64,000 bases of DNA from Metopolophium dirhodum (lineage: Eukaryota; Arthropoda; Insecta; Hemiptera; Aphididae), in contig NC_083567.1 in assembly GCF_019925205.1 (NCBI RefSeq), positions 25,296,001-25,360,000 of the forward strand, given 5' to 3'. Below, piece after piece: positions 25,201 to 38,145 of this stretch; positions within the stretch are counted from its first letter, which is position 1; every line of letters starts with the position of its first letter. Position numbers and translations under genes: made by a program. The notes under the pieces are model-generated. The model was not told the DNA's origin, made no database searches, and was given only the letters and a program-made list of their open reading frames with translations.

Positions 25201-27165
25201 TAAAAAAACACGTGTCTACTGAATTATTTCTAATAGTGTTTTTAATGTATAAATAATTATTAATACTGAACACCACACCACACTATTTAAAATTTAAATG
25301 TTTATTAAAAAAAAAACCACATAGATTCCCGTGGCTCAAAAATTACAAAACTTGCAGTACGTACTGTGTTTGTGTGCATAACGTATTTCAGTTAAATAAA
25401 TAAGTAATATAGGTAGATAATATTGTTAGTAAGTTTATAAAAGTAGTGTTTACTATTTCATTAGGTATTTGATATTGGTGTACATGGGACTTTTGTAGTT
25501 TTGTCATAACGCATTGTTTTACTTCCTTATACTTATCTGTTAAATCTATCAGTCAATAACTCACCAATCAAATAATAACCAAGTATAGGCACCTAAGTAG
25601 GTATATAGATAGTAGGTACCTACAATTTACATAGGTACGTAAAGGAACCTATATACATGAAAACCAGTTTACATACAATAATTAGATCACCCGTTTTGTT
25701 TTTTACACATGAACTTTCGAACAGATTGATAATTTTTCAAATACATGAACTTGCAAACACGTTATGCCCGTCATATGCTGCACTGATTATAAAATATATA
25801 TTATACTACCTATTTAGTATAATATAATATTTGTTACTATTTCAGATTCTTCTACAATCAGTGATGAAGATTTAACAATAGTCTATTGTCTTATTGACTA
25901 GGTATTTGGTTAGTTAAAAAATATTGTATAAAGTATTTTTTAAATTACATTTTTGTTAAAACAACCTTTAACAATATAAGTTTTAAACCTCTACTGTGAT
26001 GTGTTCACGTCATCATTGTTTACATTATGGATTGTCGTTACTCGCTGGTGTTGAAATAATTAATAAAGTATTGTAAAAATAATATTAAAAACAAAATCTT
26101 GTCTAGCAATGTATCTTGTAGTCGTTCTTGCCAACTACTATATTTTGTTCTTACTTCTTAGTTCCTACTTAACGTCCTACAATCACATCACATCAACCAC
26201 ACCTATTCAGATAGAAAATATACTGTATATAAAGACTGCATTTTTTTTTGTAGAATGTTATGCACAGATTACTTTTCTCTGTAAACATACGCCCAACAGA
26301 AATTTAATTTCAATATAAAATAAAAATAAAAACATCTAAATGGATACATCCCTGTGTGGCTGCACCTAAACAGGATGACTTTTTAAGCACAATCACCCTA
26401 TGCATATATTTAAATTCTAATTTTTGAAATTTTTAAATACCTGAAGACCATATTTTCGAATACTTAAGATATCTTGTATCAATTAAGGATGATTCTGTGA
26501 CAATGCCAACTTCCGTTTTTCAATCAGGAACCCCCTTTTTTACTTTTAATTATTTAGCTGATATTTTTTTCTGAGAATTTTGATGTAGCTGGTATCTAAT
26601 CGAAGTTTAAGCGGGTAGTTTTTGAGTTAGGTATATAACTTTGAGTAAAATAACTTCTAAGGATAATAATTTATGTTTATGGTAATGGGTTAAGTAGATA
26701 TGAGGGATTAGATGAGGATTTGAAAAAGTTAATAATTACTACCTATTGATTTATCAATATAAATAATTTGTAAAAATGATCCAAGCATAATAAATATTAC
26801 ATAACCTATTACATATTATAGTTTTTATTTGTATAAAACTATAATTTTAAATATTATTATTCTTATGGGTAGTATAAACATTTTGGTAACTCAGAAACTA
26901 CTAATTTTTCAAAATGTTCAAGAAAAACATCCGCTAAATAATTTGCATTAAATAATGGTGGTTCTCGTTTAAAATATAGAATTAGGTATCGAAAATTAAT
27001 TAATTATCGCCAGAAATACTCCTTATTGAGTAGTACAAAAACATCAGAAATTGGAAAAAAATAGCCTTTAGGTAAGTATAGGTACCTACTTAGAAATTCC
27101 TAAAATCAGGATTTGAATGAATGTAAAATTAAAGGGAAAAATATGCTTAAAAAATCATTCCGTAT
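22280..27165. other. Gene-poor AT-rich stretch
   Basis: No frame with convincing coding character was found. A GC-richer patch at about 23740-24010 (GCCGCCGCTCCGCCCG) could be a promoter or non-coding first exon. A hairpin (TCGACCTTCCCACAT, inverted about 22 bp later) is at about 24325-24377. TAGGTACCTA-like oligomers cluster at 25595-25660. I see nothing else. Confidence 0.5.
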
Positions 27166-27173
27166 AACTAAAG

Positions 27174-28169
27174 CAGTGGCGTCATTTGGGGGGGGGGCAA
27201 GGTGGGCATTTGCCCCTGTCTGATTTTAAAAGCAGCCCTATGGGCCGGTGTCCAGTTGTTGCCGTTTTACCATTATTATATTTTATTAGCGTAAAAACGT
27301 GCCTACAATAATGTTATAATAATATTTTTAGTCAAACATTTGCTGTCTGGGTATTTTATAATATTTTCAGAAAATATTAAAGTATGTACTAAGAAATTAT
27401 TGTCACAATGATACATTTTTACTAATTGATAGTTGGAATATATTTAGACGTATGCGGGGACGTACACATTGTATGTATGGGTATGTATTTATGTATGTTT
27501 GTTTGTGTGAGTGTGTTTTGTGAAGGAAAATGAACAATTAGACATTAGTATCATAATCTCGTATAGTTTAATTTCTAAAATCTAAAATGATTACAAATTC
27601 TAAAAACAACAACCGATTGACGCTCTTATCATTGATCACGGACTTCATAACTTGCGACAGTCGTGTATGATTCAACTATTTTGCGTATTGTGTTAATTTA
27701 GTTGAGTACCTAAATTAAAATTAATTTTTTTCGTGACGCATGTTTACATTAATCTTTTAATTTGGGCAAAATATGATCTAAAAAAAATAGATGGGTGGTA
27801 TTAGGTGGTGCGACTAAAAATATAAAATTACCGCTAACTGCTCGAAAAGTATCGAAAATAATTTCTAACATGTTAATAAACAGACAAAACTTGAGCCGGT
27901 AATCAAGCAATAAAAAAAAATATATTATAATTTAAGATAATATTAATTTGTAAATATATCATATACTTATATAAGATAATATATATATACTTATATACTT
28001 ATAATGAATCAGGTAAAATTGATTTATAGATAATGCAGTTAATAGATTTTCAAAAATAAAAAAAAGAAGATATCTTAATAAACTACTAATATTTTTGCGG
28101 TTTTTTTTACCCATTCGGGCCGGTCTAAACCTTTGCCCCCCTCTATTGAAAACTGAAATGACGCCACTG
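27174..28169. mobile_element. Non-autonomous hAT-type element with 8-bp target duplication
   Basis: Terminal inverted repeat CAGTGGCGTCATTT at 27174 is mirrored by AAATGACGCCACTG ending at 28169. AACTAAAG flanks the element directly on both sides (27166-27173 and 28170-28177), an exact 8-bp duplication as hAT transposases make. Length 996 bp, with G-run and C-run segments just inside the ends and no transposase frame. Confidence 0.85.
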
Positions 28170-28349
28170 AACTAAAGGTGTTTGCTTTTTTTTGTTGGTA
28201 TAGTTGACTATAGTGGTATTTTAATACATGAACTTAACCGTGTTAAAATTGGGTTACAATGTATTTCTTTTATTACCTACTCAAACTAATTTAATTTCAA
28301 AAACTAAAAAAATTTAATTCATTTTTCAAATTTGTTGATTTACAACATC

Positions 28350-28375
28350 ATTAATTATTATTATTATTATTATTT
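28350..28375. repeat. (ATT)n microsatellite
   Basis: An uninterrupted run of about seven ATT units. Confidence 0.7.
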
Positions 28376-28446
28376 TCAAATCTTTATAAAACTATTTATA
28401 TAAATCCATAAGCTTCCGATTAAAATAACACTATTCAAGTTGAAAT

Positions 28447-28797
28447 AAAATAATTCTCTGTACTTAAAAATAATGAAAAATTTATTGATGAAAAATTTAA
28501 AAGTGTGTGGTGCTCATACACTTGACATATATTCCCAGTCACTATCTTATAAACATGATTGAACAAAGAAGTGTATGTGAGACTTTCCTTGGCTTTTAAA
28601 TTTTTCATCAGTAAATTTTTCATTATTTTGCTCTTATACTTGACATATACTGCCAGTCACTATCTTATAAACAGGATTGAACAAAGAAGTGTATGTGAGA
28701 CTTAGCTCGGCTTTTAATGTTTTGTATGATGCACCACACACTTTTAAATTTTTCATCAATAAATTTTTCATTATTTTTAAGTACAGAGAATTATTTT
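28447..28797. mobile_element. Foldback MITE with 67-bp perfect inverted arms and internal tandem duplication
   Basis: Arms 28447-28513 and 28731-28797 are exact reverse complements by reading. Between them a ~118-bp unit (starting at 28512 and 28630, containing ACTTGACATATA and CCAGTCACTATCTTATAAAC) occurs twice. The end of the first unit contains a near copy of the right arm, so the element looks like a tandem or composite MITE. No coding sequence; no clear target duplication. Confidence 0.8.
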
Positions 28798-29566
28798 TGT
28801 CTTTTTAGTGCAATTTTTAAAATTTTTTTTTAAATGTTTTTATGGAAAAGTGTGTTTTTAAAATTTTTTTTTTTATTTTTTATTTTCTACTTTTTAGTTG
28901 AAAGTAAATATTTTTATCAAACGTTTAAGAAATATGTTATCCGGTGTTTTCGGTACCTATATCAGAATACCGGTATAATGTTATTTGGTAATAATTACCG
29001 TTGTTACCATAGATATTATAATAATGGATAGGACACGCCTATACTTGCTTCGTAAGAGGTTGCGGTTTTTTTTGGGGAAGAGAGAAAGTTCAATATCTGC
29101 GAGAGATATTACGGCGACGTCGTGGGGACAATCCTTTTTTTTTTTTTTGGTCCATGTCCCAAAATGACAACGGATTATTGTATTGTCATCCAAGACCAAG
29201 GTCTATACCAATTTTCAGAATTTTTCATCTTCAAAAAGTGCCTCAAATCGAGCGCGCAAGATTTGATCACAGACAGACGTGAAACCAAACTTAAGAAAAG
29301 TGTTAAAAAGTACTTACGTTGAAGCAAATTTCAACCCATAAAACTATCAAAGTGAAACATTTTTTAGATAGTTAAAAATTTTAAATAGGTAGTCAAAATA
29401 TTGTGCTAAGATTATTACATGTAGTTACTCAGAATTACTTGAATGAATCACTTCTATTTTTGTGTGCCATGTGTACGTTAATAATCCACTCTGCATATTT
29501 TAGACACTTGTGGCTTCTCACATCATATGTAATACTGACCTGAGTGCCCTATCTGTGCAATAAAAT
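28798..29566. other. Upstream region of the orphan gene
   Basis: AT-rich with T-runs, including one at about 29132-29144. No convincing exon or promoter motif seen; it probably contains the promoter or 5' UTR of the gene that starts at 29567. Confidence 0.35.
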
Positions 29567-32500
29567 ATGAGTTTTTCGACGATCAAGAAATTCTTTATCA
29601 ACAGAAAAAAGAAAACCGTCAACATTGGAGACGAACTCAAACGTTCTCTGATAAAAAACTTGGAAATCTTTAGGCATGTGCCAAATGAGACTGTCAGTCG
29701 CATCGACGACGTCAAGTCGACACTGACCGCGATTCTGTTGTTATCTGTGCACGACCGGAGTTCGATGGACTTTCAGTTATTCGACCAAAAATTAAAGTCT
29801 CTCGTGGAATACTTTGAGCAAGACGTGCTAGTACGAGAATACGTAAACCGCGTTTATTCCAAGCAAGTATTTAAGTTATTTAAATATTATAATAATCTTA
29901 ATAATAAATAATAAGTATTATCTTGATATGATCGTAAATTATACACCTAAATACTAATACTATATAATATACATACGAATATACAATAATATAACATAAT
30001 AGGTAACTATATAGTACTATACCTACTACTGTACATATTTTATCCTCGAACCTATATTGGCACGCGCGAATCCGATCGCCGCGCTGTCTTGTTCAATAAA
30101 TTATTACGAAATTTATCCGATTTGTTATAAATCTGTATATTATAATATTATGTAGGTAGTTATCTCGTTTTAAATTTTTCTTTTTTTTTCTTACGCGTGT
30201 TTCGAAGTGCAATTAAATTTTCGAACGATTTCATTAACGGTATACAAACTTTATTTTATTTAGATAATTGTATTTATTACCATGCGATAGTTGTTGGCAC
30301 GCGCCCAGACAGTTTTTATAGTGGTTATACACGCATTAGATGACATATTTTGTTTGCTTTAACATTATTCTTTTCCCCGTTGAGCAGTTTATGGAGTATA
30401 ACATACTCGTATAGTATTATTATATAGTAATAACTATAATAGCCATAGCAGACTATTATTATGGTGGCCGGTGGGCGATACAAATATTTTTTTAATTTAC
30501 GTGCTTTCAGGTACAATAATTATTGTTGTTTTACAGGGATCAGCAAGTTCATTATAATATAGTCGTTAGTGAACTATTTCAGACTTGTGAGCTATTAAGT
30601 TCCCAACTGAGAACCATGTTATATTTTAACGACAGAAACTCGCGGATCGCCGAAATGACAATCGAAATCGCCCAGTCGTCAAAACAGCTAAAAGAAAAAA
30701 GTAATTTTTCGTAAATTTTTTTTTTAACCTGCGCTTATAAAATGTAAATGTTTTAATTATTTAATTTAAAAGTTAAAATTCTACATCCCACTCATATAGC
30801 ACTATTATAGCTCCAGCTGCGAATCCGGGAGGGATTTGTTAGGGGGTCTTACCCCCCCCCCCCCCCCCCCCCCGAAATGTTATAGAAATCTAAAAAAACC
30901 TATCTATTAATACTAAAGTATTAATAGATATAACTTATTGAATAATTTGAAATGAATAATATTATACCTATGATAATCGGTGACTTGATACTTTAAAACT
31001 AGCAAATAACAACTAACAGTCGAGCCTATATTATAATACTGACCCTTCATTCTCCCTCTAAAAATTGAGCCTCTTTTCCATAAAGCAAATTATTATTGTT
31101 TATATTCATGTTATTAAAGGTTCATCCCGTATTGTAAAAATAAAAATAATAATCTAAATACTACAGCGGTACTCAATAGGTAGGAACTTAAAAAGCGGTA
31201 AACTATACGAATGGGCATGGTACTTATATAGTTACAATACATCGAAACAATAATAAAATTGTTGTATTATGATTGAGCACGCTTTTTCTTGTTGCTCAAC
31301 GCTAAATTTATTCACAGTATTTATATTTTATAACAATATTCTTAGTATCCATCGTTTAGTAAATCCCAATTTTAAATATTTTTAAATTTTAGCTATAAGT
31401 TATAACTTACATATTCTCATTAACCCCACATACAAACAAATATTGAGTAATGTCAAAGAAGAAACTAAAATAATCAAGAAACTTGTAACTTTAAATGTAC
31501 TAACTACAGTAACTGCAGTAACTTTTAATCAGTTACGACTATAGATTATAATCTATTATATATGTAAGTCACAACTTACCCAGTTGCCCATCACTGATTG
31601 TACATGGAAAATATAGATAAAAATATTTTTTATAAACTGATATTGTCTGGCTTGTGACTGTTTATGCTAAAAAGCAGTTTTCTTATTAAATAAATTATAT
31701 TGCAACGTTGAACGTGATTGTATGCTCAATCGTATTAGTTTTTATTGTGTCGACGGTGTTACCTCTGTGCAATTTTAAATGTGCTAAATCGTTTTATAGT
31801 AATATTTTTATGATATATTAAATATCATGAATTCAGTTTTTTTTAGCAAAGCACATTGGGGGCAGACAGGATTAGATATAAATAGAAATTAAAAAGTCTG
31901 GCTTACTTCTGCCCTTACAATTATTATTAAATTTTATATTGTACGCACCCGACGGCCGACACCCATATATTATTTAAACATTGAATCTTAATTTGATTGT
32001 GTTTGTGTGTTTATTGTGCCTACACCGAGCAGGAGAAAAAATCTGCGATGATTTAGAATTGGCGATTAAAAACCGCATGATACGCAAGTGGTCCATATTA
32101 AAAACTTCAACCGATAAGCAATCACTAGAGTCGTTTCTGAGTGAATTAACCGTGAGTTACATGTTACATAATTTTACACCGAAAACATAATATTATAATT
32201 ATTATTACGGAAAGCAGTCGTGTTTATTAGGTATTTTACGCGAGTGCTATTTATAGGTATTGGTATTATAAATTATTATAATCCTTTAGATATTTTAATT
32301 TTGAAAATTGAATTTTACCTACCTACGTAGCCAAATTGTGATCTATGAACCAAATACACCACCATAATATTATTTTAACCGCACGGACGTGCTCGCGTGG
32401 TAATATAGATATTATTGTTTTTTTTTATATACCTGCACATAATTATTAGTTATTATAATCAGTACGAAAATATTGAAATAAGATAATTATAATATATTTT

Positions 32501-33918
32501 TGGTTTATAAAAGACAAGACAATAAATTATAAAAACAATTTATCTTAGTCGAGAATGTTAAAAAAGATAAAAATGGTCATAATATATAGGTAGGTTGTAG
32601 GTACGTATTTTTCCTATACATAATATTATACTATTTTAATTAGTGTAATGTTATTACCTTAAGCTGAAGATGGATGAAAATAGATAAATGTCATTTTTGT
32701 TATGACATATATAGTTGTGTTGTTTTCGACGAGTCGTTGATGAGCGTATTTCAAATAGGTACAATTATTGATAATGACGTAAAATAAAGAACATAATAAG
32801 ATATTTTATTACCGTTTAATGACGTGATAATGCGTGATATTTATATTTATCATACGTCATATTATTGTTCCAAACGAACTGGCAAAAAACCAAGAAAATC
32901 AAGTCTTTATTTTATTCAATTGCAGTTTTCAAAATTTAAATATGTTTGAATATATAGTTATCGATTATCAGGAAATATCTCGATTTTAGATAATATTATC
33001 TCATTCATTTCACATAATTATATATTTATATATGAAATCCCCGCAAAATGTATAGGTACCCACAGGTACCCTTGATTTATAACAAACTCGCGTGTGAAAT
33101 ATTTCACTATAAGGTCATAGGTATATACCCAACTATCATACATTCATACATTTTCAATGAGACATATATGATATCACGATTTATTAGACTAGTAAGTCCA
33201 CTTTCGGGGAGGGGGGAGGCACTAAGCCTGGCACATGTGTATTTCTATAATATAACCTATATTCATTATACAGTGTATGTATACTATATACATTGTATAG
33301 GTATAGTGTACCCGGAGAATATAGAAGACAAAATTATGATATATTTCAATATAATTAAATTGTCAAATTGTCAAATCCTCCAGATACACTGCATGTACCT
33401 ACGTCCTACCGGCTACAGTATACCGTACTATAGTATATATTACAGATCAGAGGACACTCAAAAATAAAACTTAACTACTCAACACTATATTATATAATTA
33501 TAATTGCTACACTCTTATATGTACCTACGACCTACCTATATCACACATGACACAATACATATTATATAATATAATATAGCCAATATAGGTACATATACCT
33601 AATGTTTGTGACTGTCTTGCGAAGGGCATGAAATCAGCGATGATCTTGAGGCATCAACAGGTGATTGGCGTTCTGGAAAAAGTGCAGCGACGCGTTCACT
33701 CGTCCAAAATGGCGTGCAGCGGCGTCACGGACTGCAACGACGGTTTCGATGTTTCCGCGATCGGGTCGCAGCGGTACAACTATTTGCTCCAGGACGACGA
33801 AGCCGACGTCGCCGCCACCTCAAAGGTCATAATCGATGCAGACTGCTGGGACATGATGGACGAAAGCAGCTCTCGCGGGACATTTCATCAAGACGCGATA
33901 AGTGTTATTATTGTATAG
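29567..33918 (+). CDS. Four-exon orphan gene with a probable GC-AG intron, unknown function
   Basis: Exons 29567-29862, 30537-30700, 32033-32151 and 33625-33918 join in frame to 290 residues (MSFSTIKKFFINRKKKTVN...). The first donor reads AA|GCAAGT, a GC-type donor. The nearby GT site (29867) would put exon 2 out of frame into stops, whereas the GC donor gives phase 2 and YSK-DQQVHYN. The other donors are GTAATT and GTGAGT. GC-ending codons in exons 1 and 4 support coding. The protein is mostly helical and charged (DELKRSLIKNLEIFRHV, IAEMTIEIAQSSKQLKEK), with a Cys/Asp-rich C-terminal part (MACSGVTDCNDGFDVSAIG). No signal peptide, transmembrane segment or catalytic motif seen. The acceptor of exon 4 is weak, so the tail is the least certain part. 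The family is not recognised. Confidence 0.65.
30853..30873. repeat. Poly-C tract
   Basis: About 20 consecutive C in intron 2 of the orphan gene; probably the worn end of an inserted element (AGGGGGTCTTACCCCC precedes it). The length is prone to sequencing error. Confidence 0.6.
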
Positions 33919-35833
33919 GCATTTTTATACGTTATGATTTATATTTTTTATATGTAAATTATAAACGCCTTGTTGTTAATACTGTTATAGACATTTGTTG
34001 TTTGCTTTTTCTCTAGAAATTGACTCTTTGACGAAATGCGTCGAGTTCATGCGCGTGATATTCAATATATAATATATAACTATTAACATAGAGTATTCTA
34101 TGCTATTAACTATCTGTATAACCTGACTTCGCCCGTGAAAAATTAACAAATATAAAATATAGTGTTATATATAGGTAATAGGTTATATATATCTTGTGCC
34201 TGTCTCAGTTCGCGGGAAAATATCGGAACCGGTGCTTTGTGAACTAATTGAACTGAAAAGGACTTTCTTAAGACCAAATCTCGTTTATGAATCTCATTTT
34301 AGTCATAAGTATAGCTTAAGCAATACTTATTCTTAGCATCGACTATGAATACGAGTGAATACGACCCTTAATGTTTGGTTGTAGTCACAAGCCATAACTC
34401 GCACGAAATACTTCTTTCCATCTTATAGTCTACAGATATCCATACGTCCGTTCGTTCCAATTTTAAATTATTGAGTATTAATAACCTATAAATCAATGCA
34501 TACGTTTGTTAAATATTCAGTATTTAGGTACACATAATAATATTAAGAAAAGTATTCTGCTTCCGGTTATAAAATTGAAAACGTTTTTATCAGAATATAA
34601 TTTAGTGTTGTAATAGCAGCGCGGTAACCTCTATACATAGGTATATAGGTACTTCAAAATTAAAATTTATGTAAAATCATTTTTCGTATGATATACCTAC
34701 TCGAAAATTGACCGGGTATTATTGTGATGAGCGTGTTACTTTAAAAAAATCAACCGGTTAAATAGGCACATACAGTACACGCGAAAACTTGTTTCAAAAA
34801 CACTGGCCCGCGCTGAGGGTGCAGCAGAAAACTATATAGGTGCGCGTATTATACTTGTCACGAACCGATCGCTCAATTAGAATATAGCGCGTCGCTCGTT
34901 AAAAAATCGAAATTTCAAACACGTATTAAACACGCCACATTTATGTGTGTACACATAATAATAATTACGGGTTTTTAATGTTTCCGTATAATATAATGTG
35001 CCGGGTAAGAAGCGCCCACGCCCGTTGCTCGGTAAATTTCGGCGCGTTAAACGCCGTGAGAAAATCAAACACCGGCGCGATCGTAGAATTTGACAGCTAT
35101 ATATGTACCACCTGTAGGTATATACACACTTGTAGGCGCTCGCCCTTAAACTGCTCTCGCGGACCCGCAGCACCCACGACCGCGGGGGGATAGACGTCCG
35201 TGAAATAACATATTATATACGTATGATGTGTACCTATACGTGAAAACTTAATACGCGATATAGGTATTTAGCCAGTTTACATATTATTATTATTACATAT
35301 CGTGGACAGTGAGATGTGTAAAATAAAGAGAATAATATTATGTAGGAATAAAAATGTGTCTATAAAATATATGCTCGCGCATATTTATAGACATATAATA
35401 ATATTGTGTTTTAATATTATGTGTACACGTCGGCCATTAGCGTACCTATATATATATATGCTCCCATATAATATTATCCGTCTGCCCGACGACGTCGGTA
35501 AAATCGTCTCAAACGGGTCTCTCAGCGATTATCGCGTCACCTCCCGCTACATTATAATGTACATACCTATACTTATATATGCTTATCATATACATAATAT
35601 TACAATATAATATACACTCGGGTAACTGCAGCACACACACATTATTTTGTACGCACGTCGGTCGGGCCGTCACGCGCGCGCGTGTGAAAAGAAGAACTCG
35701 CGGCCGCGAGATCGTGCTCGGCGATTAGGGTGCGTTTCGAAACACACCGCACCGTGTCTCGAATTGACGGCTTGTTTGTATATTATGTGTACCTTATAAT
35801 AGATTATATTATGTGTGTGTATATATAAGTATA

Positions 35834-35864
<31 letters not shown>

Positions 35865-38111
35865 TGTATGTATATACGGTCGCGGCGGTATATCTGCTGC
35901 AGCGTGAAACCGCTTCCGGAATATAATATTATTATACGCCTGCACCGCGGTCGGAAAGCCATTGACTCGTTAATGGGCCCGATGAAGACAAATAAACAAA
36001 CAGACGAACGAATAATAATATAATAAACACGGCCGTGAAAATCTATAATACGCGATCTGCGACGATCCCGCTGCAGTAGACTCGTCGGGGATACTCCTCC
36101 TGCAGCGCGATCTAAATATATTCGAGATTGAGGTCCCCCCTCAAAATATCCCATACTTCAAAATATCATCCCCGGTTAAAACTTATTCCTAATAGCCCAT
36201 GTATAAATTAATATACTCATTAGTATTGTCCTATATTATTAATTCATATATAATCATATTTATTAAATTAAATTACATTTTTATATCAAACATTAATACT
36301 ATATCGTACTTTAAATATTATATTTGAATTAGTAATTAATTTTATACTAACGAGTCATTACTATTTATTTCATATTACTATAATATTTATAAGGTACCCA
36401 CCTTAAATACATAAATAACAATATATTATATACTATTATTTTAATAAACTTAATTTTTGTTAGTTAAAAATTATACGCTATGGCTATACCTTTTAAAATA
36501 CCTAGTGGTATTGACCTAGTATGGTCGAATTTTCACAATTATGAACTTTACGAATTACGTGATTAACGTCTATCCAATTTATCGTATACTTTAAAGTTCG
36601 TCAAATAATAATATGTTTTTGATTCTGGGGAGCAATATTATTTCATAAACTATAAGGTACTCACCTAATAATATTTATGAAATTATTGTTGCATCAAAAA
36701 CGATAGAATAATAATATTTTTTGTGTAAGTATCTACTTAAAGTTATATTTTCATTAGATAGTCATATTAACCAACTCTTGTTCTGAATTGAGTATAATAT
36801 AATATAATATTATAGTTATCATATTTTCGTGATATTCATTAGGTACATTGAATTATATTGAGTTCTTATTTCAATGAAAATGATAAAGTAACATAAACTA
36901 CAACAAATAGGTACACACTAATATACTATAATATCTGTTATTATACTTATTACCTATAAAAAATTATAAACAGCTCATTTCAAAAAAAATTATGTTAATT
37001 TTATACGTTCCAAAACCAGTAGTTTTAAATAGAAATAACTAGTGTATATTTATAATTTTATTTTGTAATTGAAAATATACTGTGAGTTTCAGTTTTACGT
37101 TTTTTTTATAATGATTAGGTATATAGATACATAAAAAGCATTATTATAATAATATGAAATAAATTGTAATGAGTAATATGAAAATGAAAATATAATTTTA
37201 AGTACGATAGTAAGTTTGATACAAAAAGTTTAATAAAATTTAATAAACGGAATACAATTAAATAAGAGAATATATAAAGATTATATCTGTGGCTTGGATC
37301 TAAAATGGCCAATCTCATTTTTTCCAACTTTTGACAATAAATATGGATTAAATGTCAGATTGGTCGTTTTAGAAATATAACTAAATAATTTTTTTTTGCA
37401 ACATTGGCCTAATATCTCTGTGATTATTAGTGTAAATTTAATACTCTCTTATAAAGTATAGTGATCGCCACTTAATCACTTTTGTATGGAACAAAACTGA
37501 TAAAATAAACCGATTGATAACACTAAACAAAAATTGAAAAAATAATAAAACGTACGTCAAATCAAAAAATGAATGTATTATCAAATTGAACACACACGCA
37601 TAGTTATAAAAAATAAATAATATATTATTATATAATAAATAAAATAATATTATTCACACTATAAAAATTAAAATTAAAATACATATTAACTATTACTAAC
37701 TTGTTAATAATTCTTTGATTGAAGTCTGTTATTTTTGTACTGTTAAAAGATCATTGATAACATATTAAAATGTTCATATTTGTAATGCGGTTTAAAATTT
37801 GACAAATTATATTACACTCTTTTTCGTAAAACTCGTTGGCCCACCCTAATTTCAGAAGGACTGAGGTGTTTTAGTATCCATTTCCAGAGTTGAGATGGAA
37901 TTTGTTCCAAAAGGAACGGGATTTCTGGAACGAGTTTTTTTACTCCAATTTTTTTAATTTAAACAACACTAAATAGGGTCTTAAAGGCCTACTCGGAACT
38001 CAAAAGGTACATACTGTGCACAAGCTTACCACTAAGTCCTAATCGACAGACATTTTTAGAGATATAATCGACAGTTCTACATACACTTACAAGTTACAAT
38101 ATGTACTATAT
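33919..38111. other. Gene-free region with a GC-rich, CpG-containing stretch
   Basis: Between about 34800 and 36130 GC content rises clearly, with many CpGs (CACGCGCGCGCG, CTCGCGGCCGCGAG), a (TGTA)n run at 35835-35873 and several short frames on both strands that look unspliced and lack family motifs. It could be a promoter and 5' UTR of a gene I cannot see, or a long non-coding exon. The rest (36.2-38.1 kb) is plain AT-rich sequence. Confidence 0.45.
35835..35873. repeat. (TGTA)n microsatellite
   Basis: About nine uninterrupted TGTA units ending in TATATA. Confidence 0.85.
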
Positions 38112-38145
38112 CATTGATTATAAATACTAGTATTTATAATCAATG
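38112..38145. repeat. 34-bp perfect palindrome flanked by 9-bp direct repeats
   Basis: Each half is CATTGATTATAAATACT, meeting at CTAG with no spacer. GTACTATAT stands directly on both sides (38103-38111 and 38146-38154), exactly as an insertion with target duplication would leave. Related units are at 2583-2630 and 6731-6787. Confidence 0.8.

Noticed and set aside
29867..29911. Continuation of orphan exon 1 to its in-frame stop
   Set aside because: The sequence after 29866 turns abruptly AT-rich (KYYNNLNNK) as an intron does; the GC donor joins well to exon 2.
33048..33467. 139-aa plus-strand frame
   Set aside because: Tyr/Ile-rich translation of AT-rich intron sequence inside the orphan gene; no coding bias or motif.
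34877..36154. Several frames of 82-116 aa on both strands in the GC-rich stretch
   Set aside because: They overlap each other, include the (TGTA)n translation (HTYIHTYIHTYI), and have no family motif or consistent splice partners.
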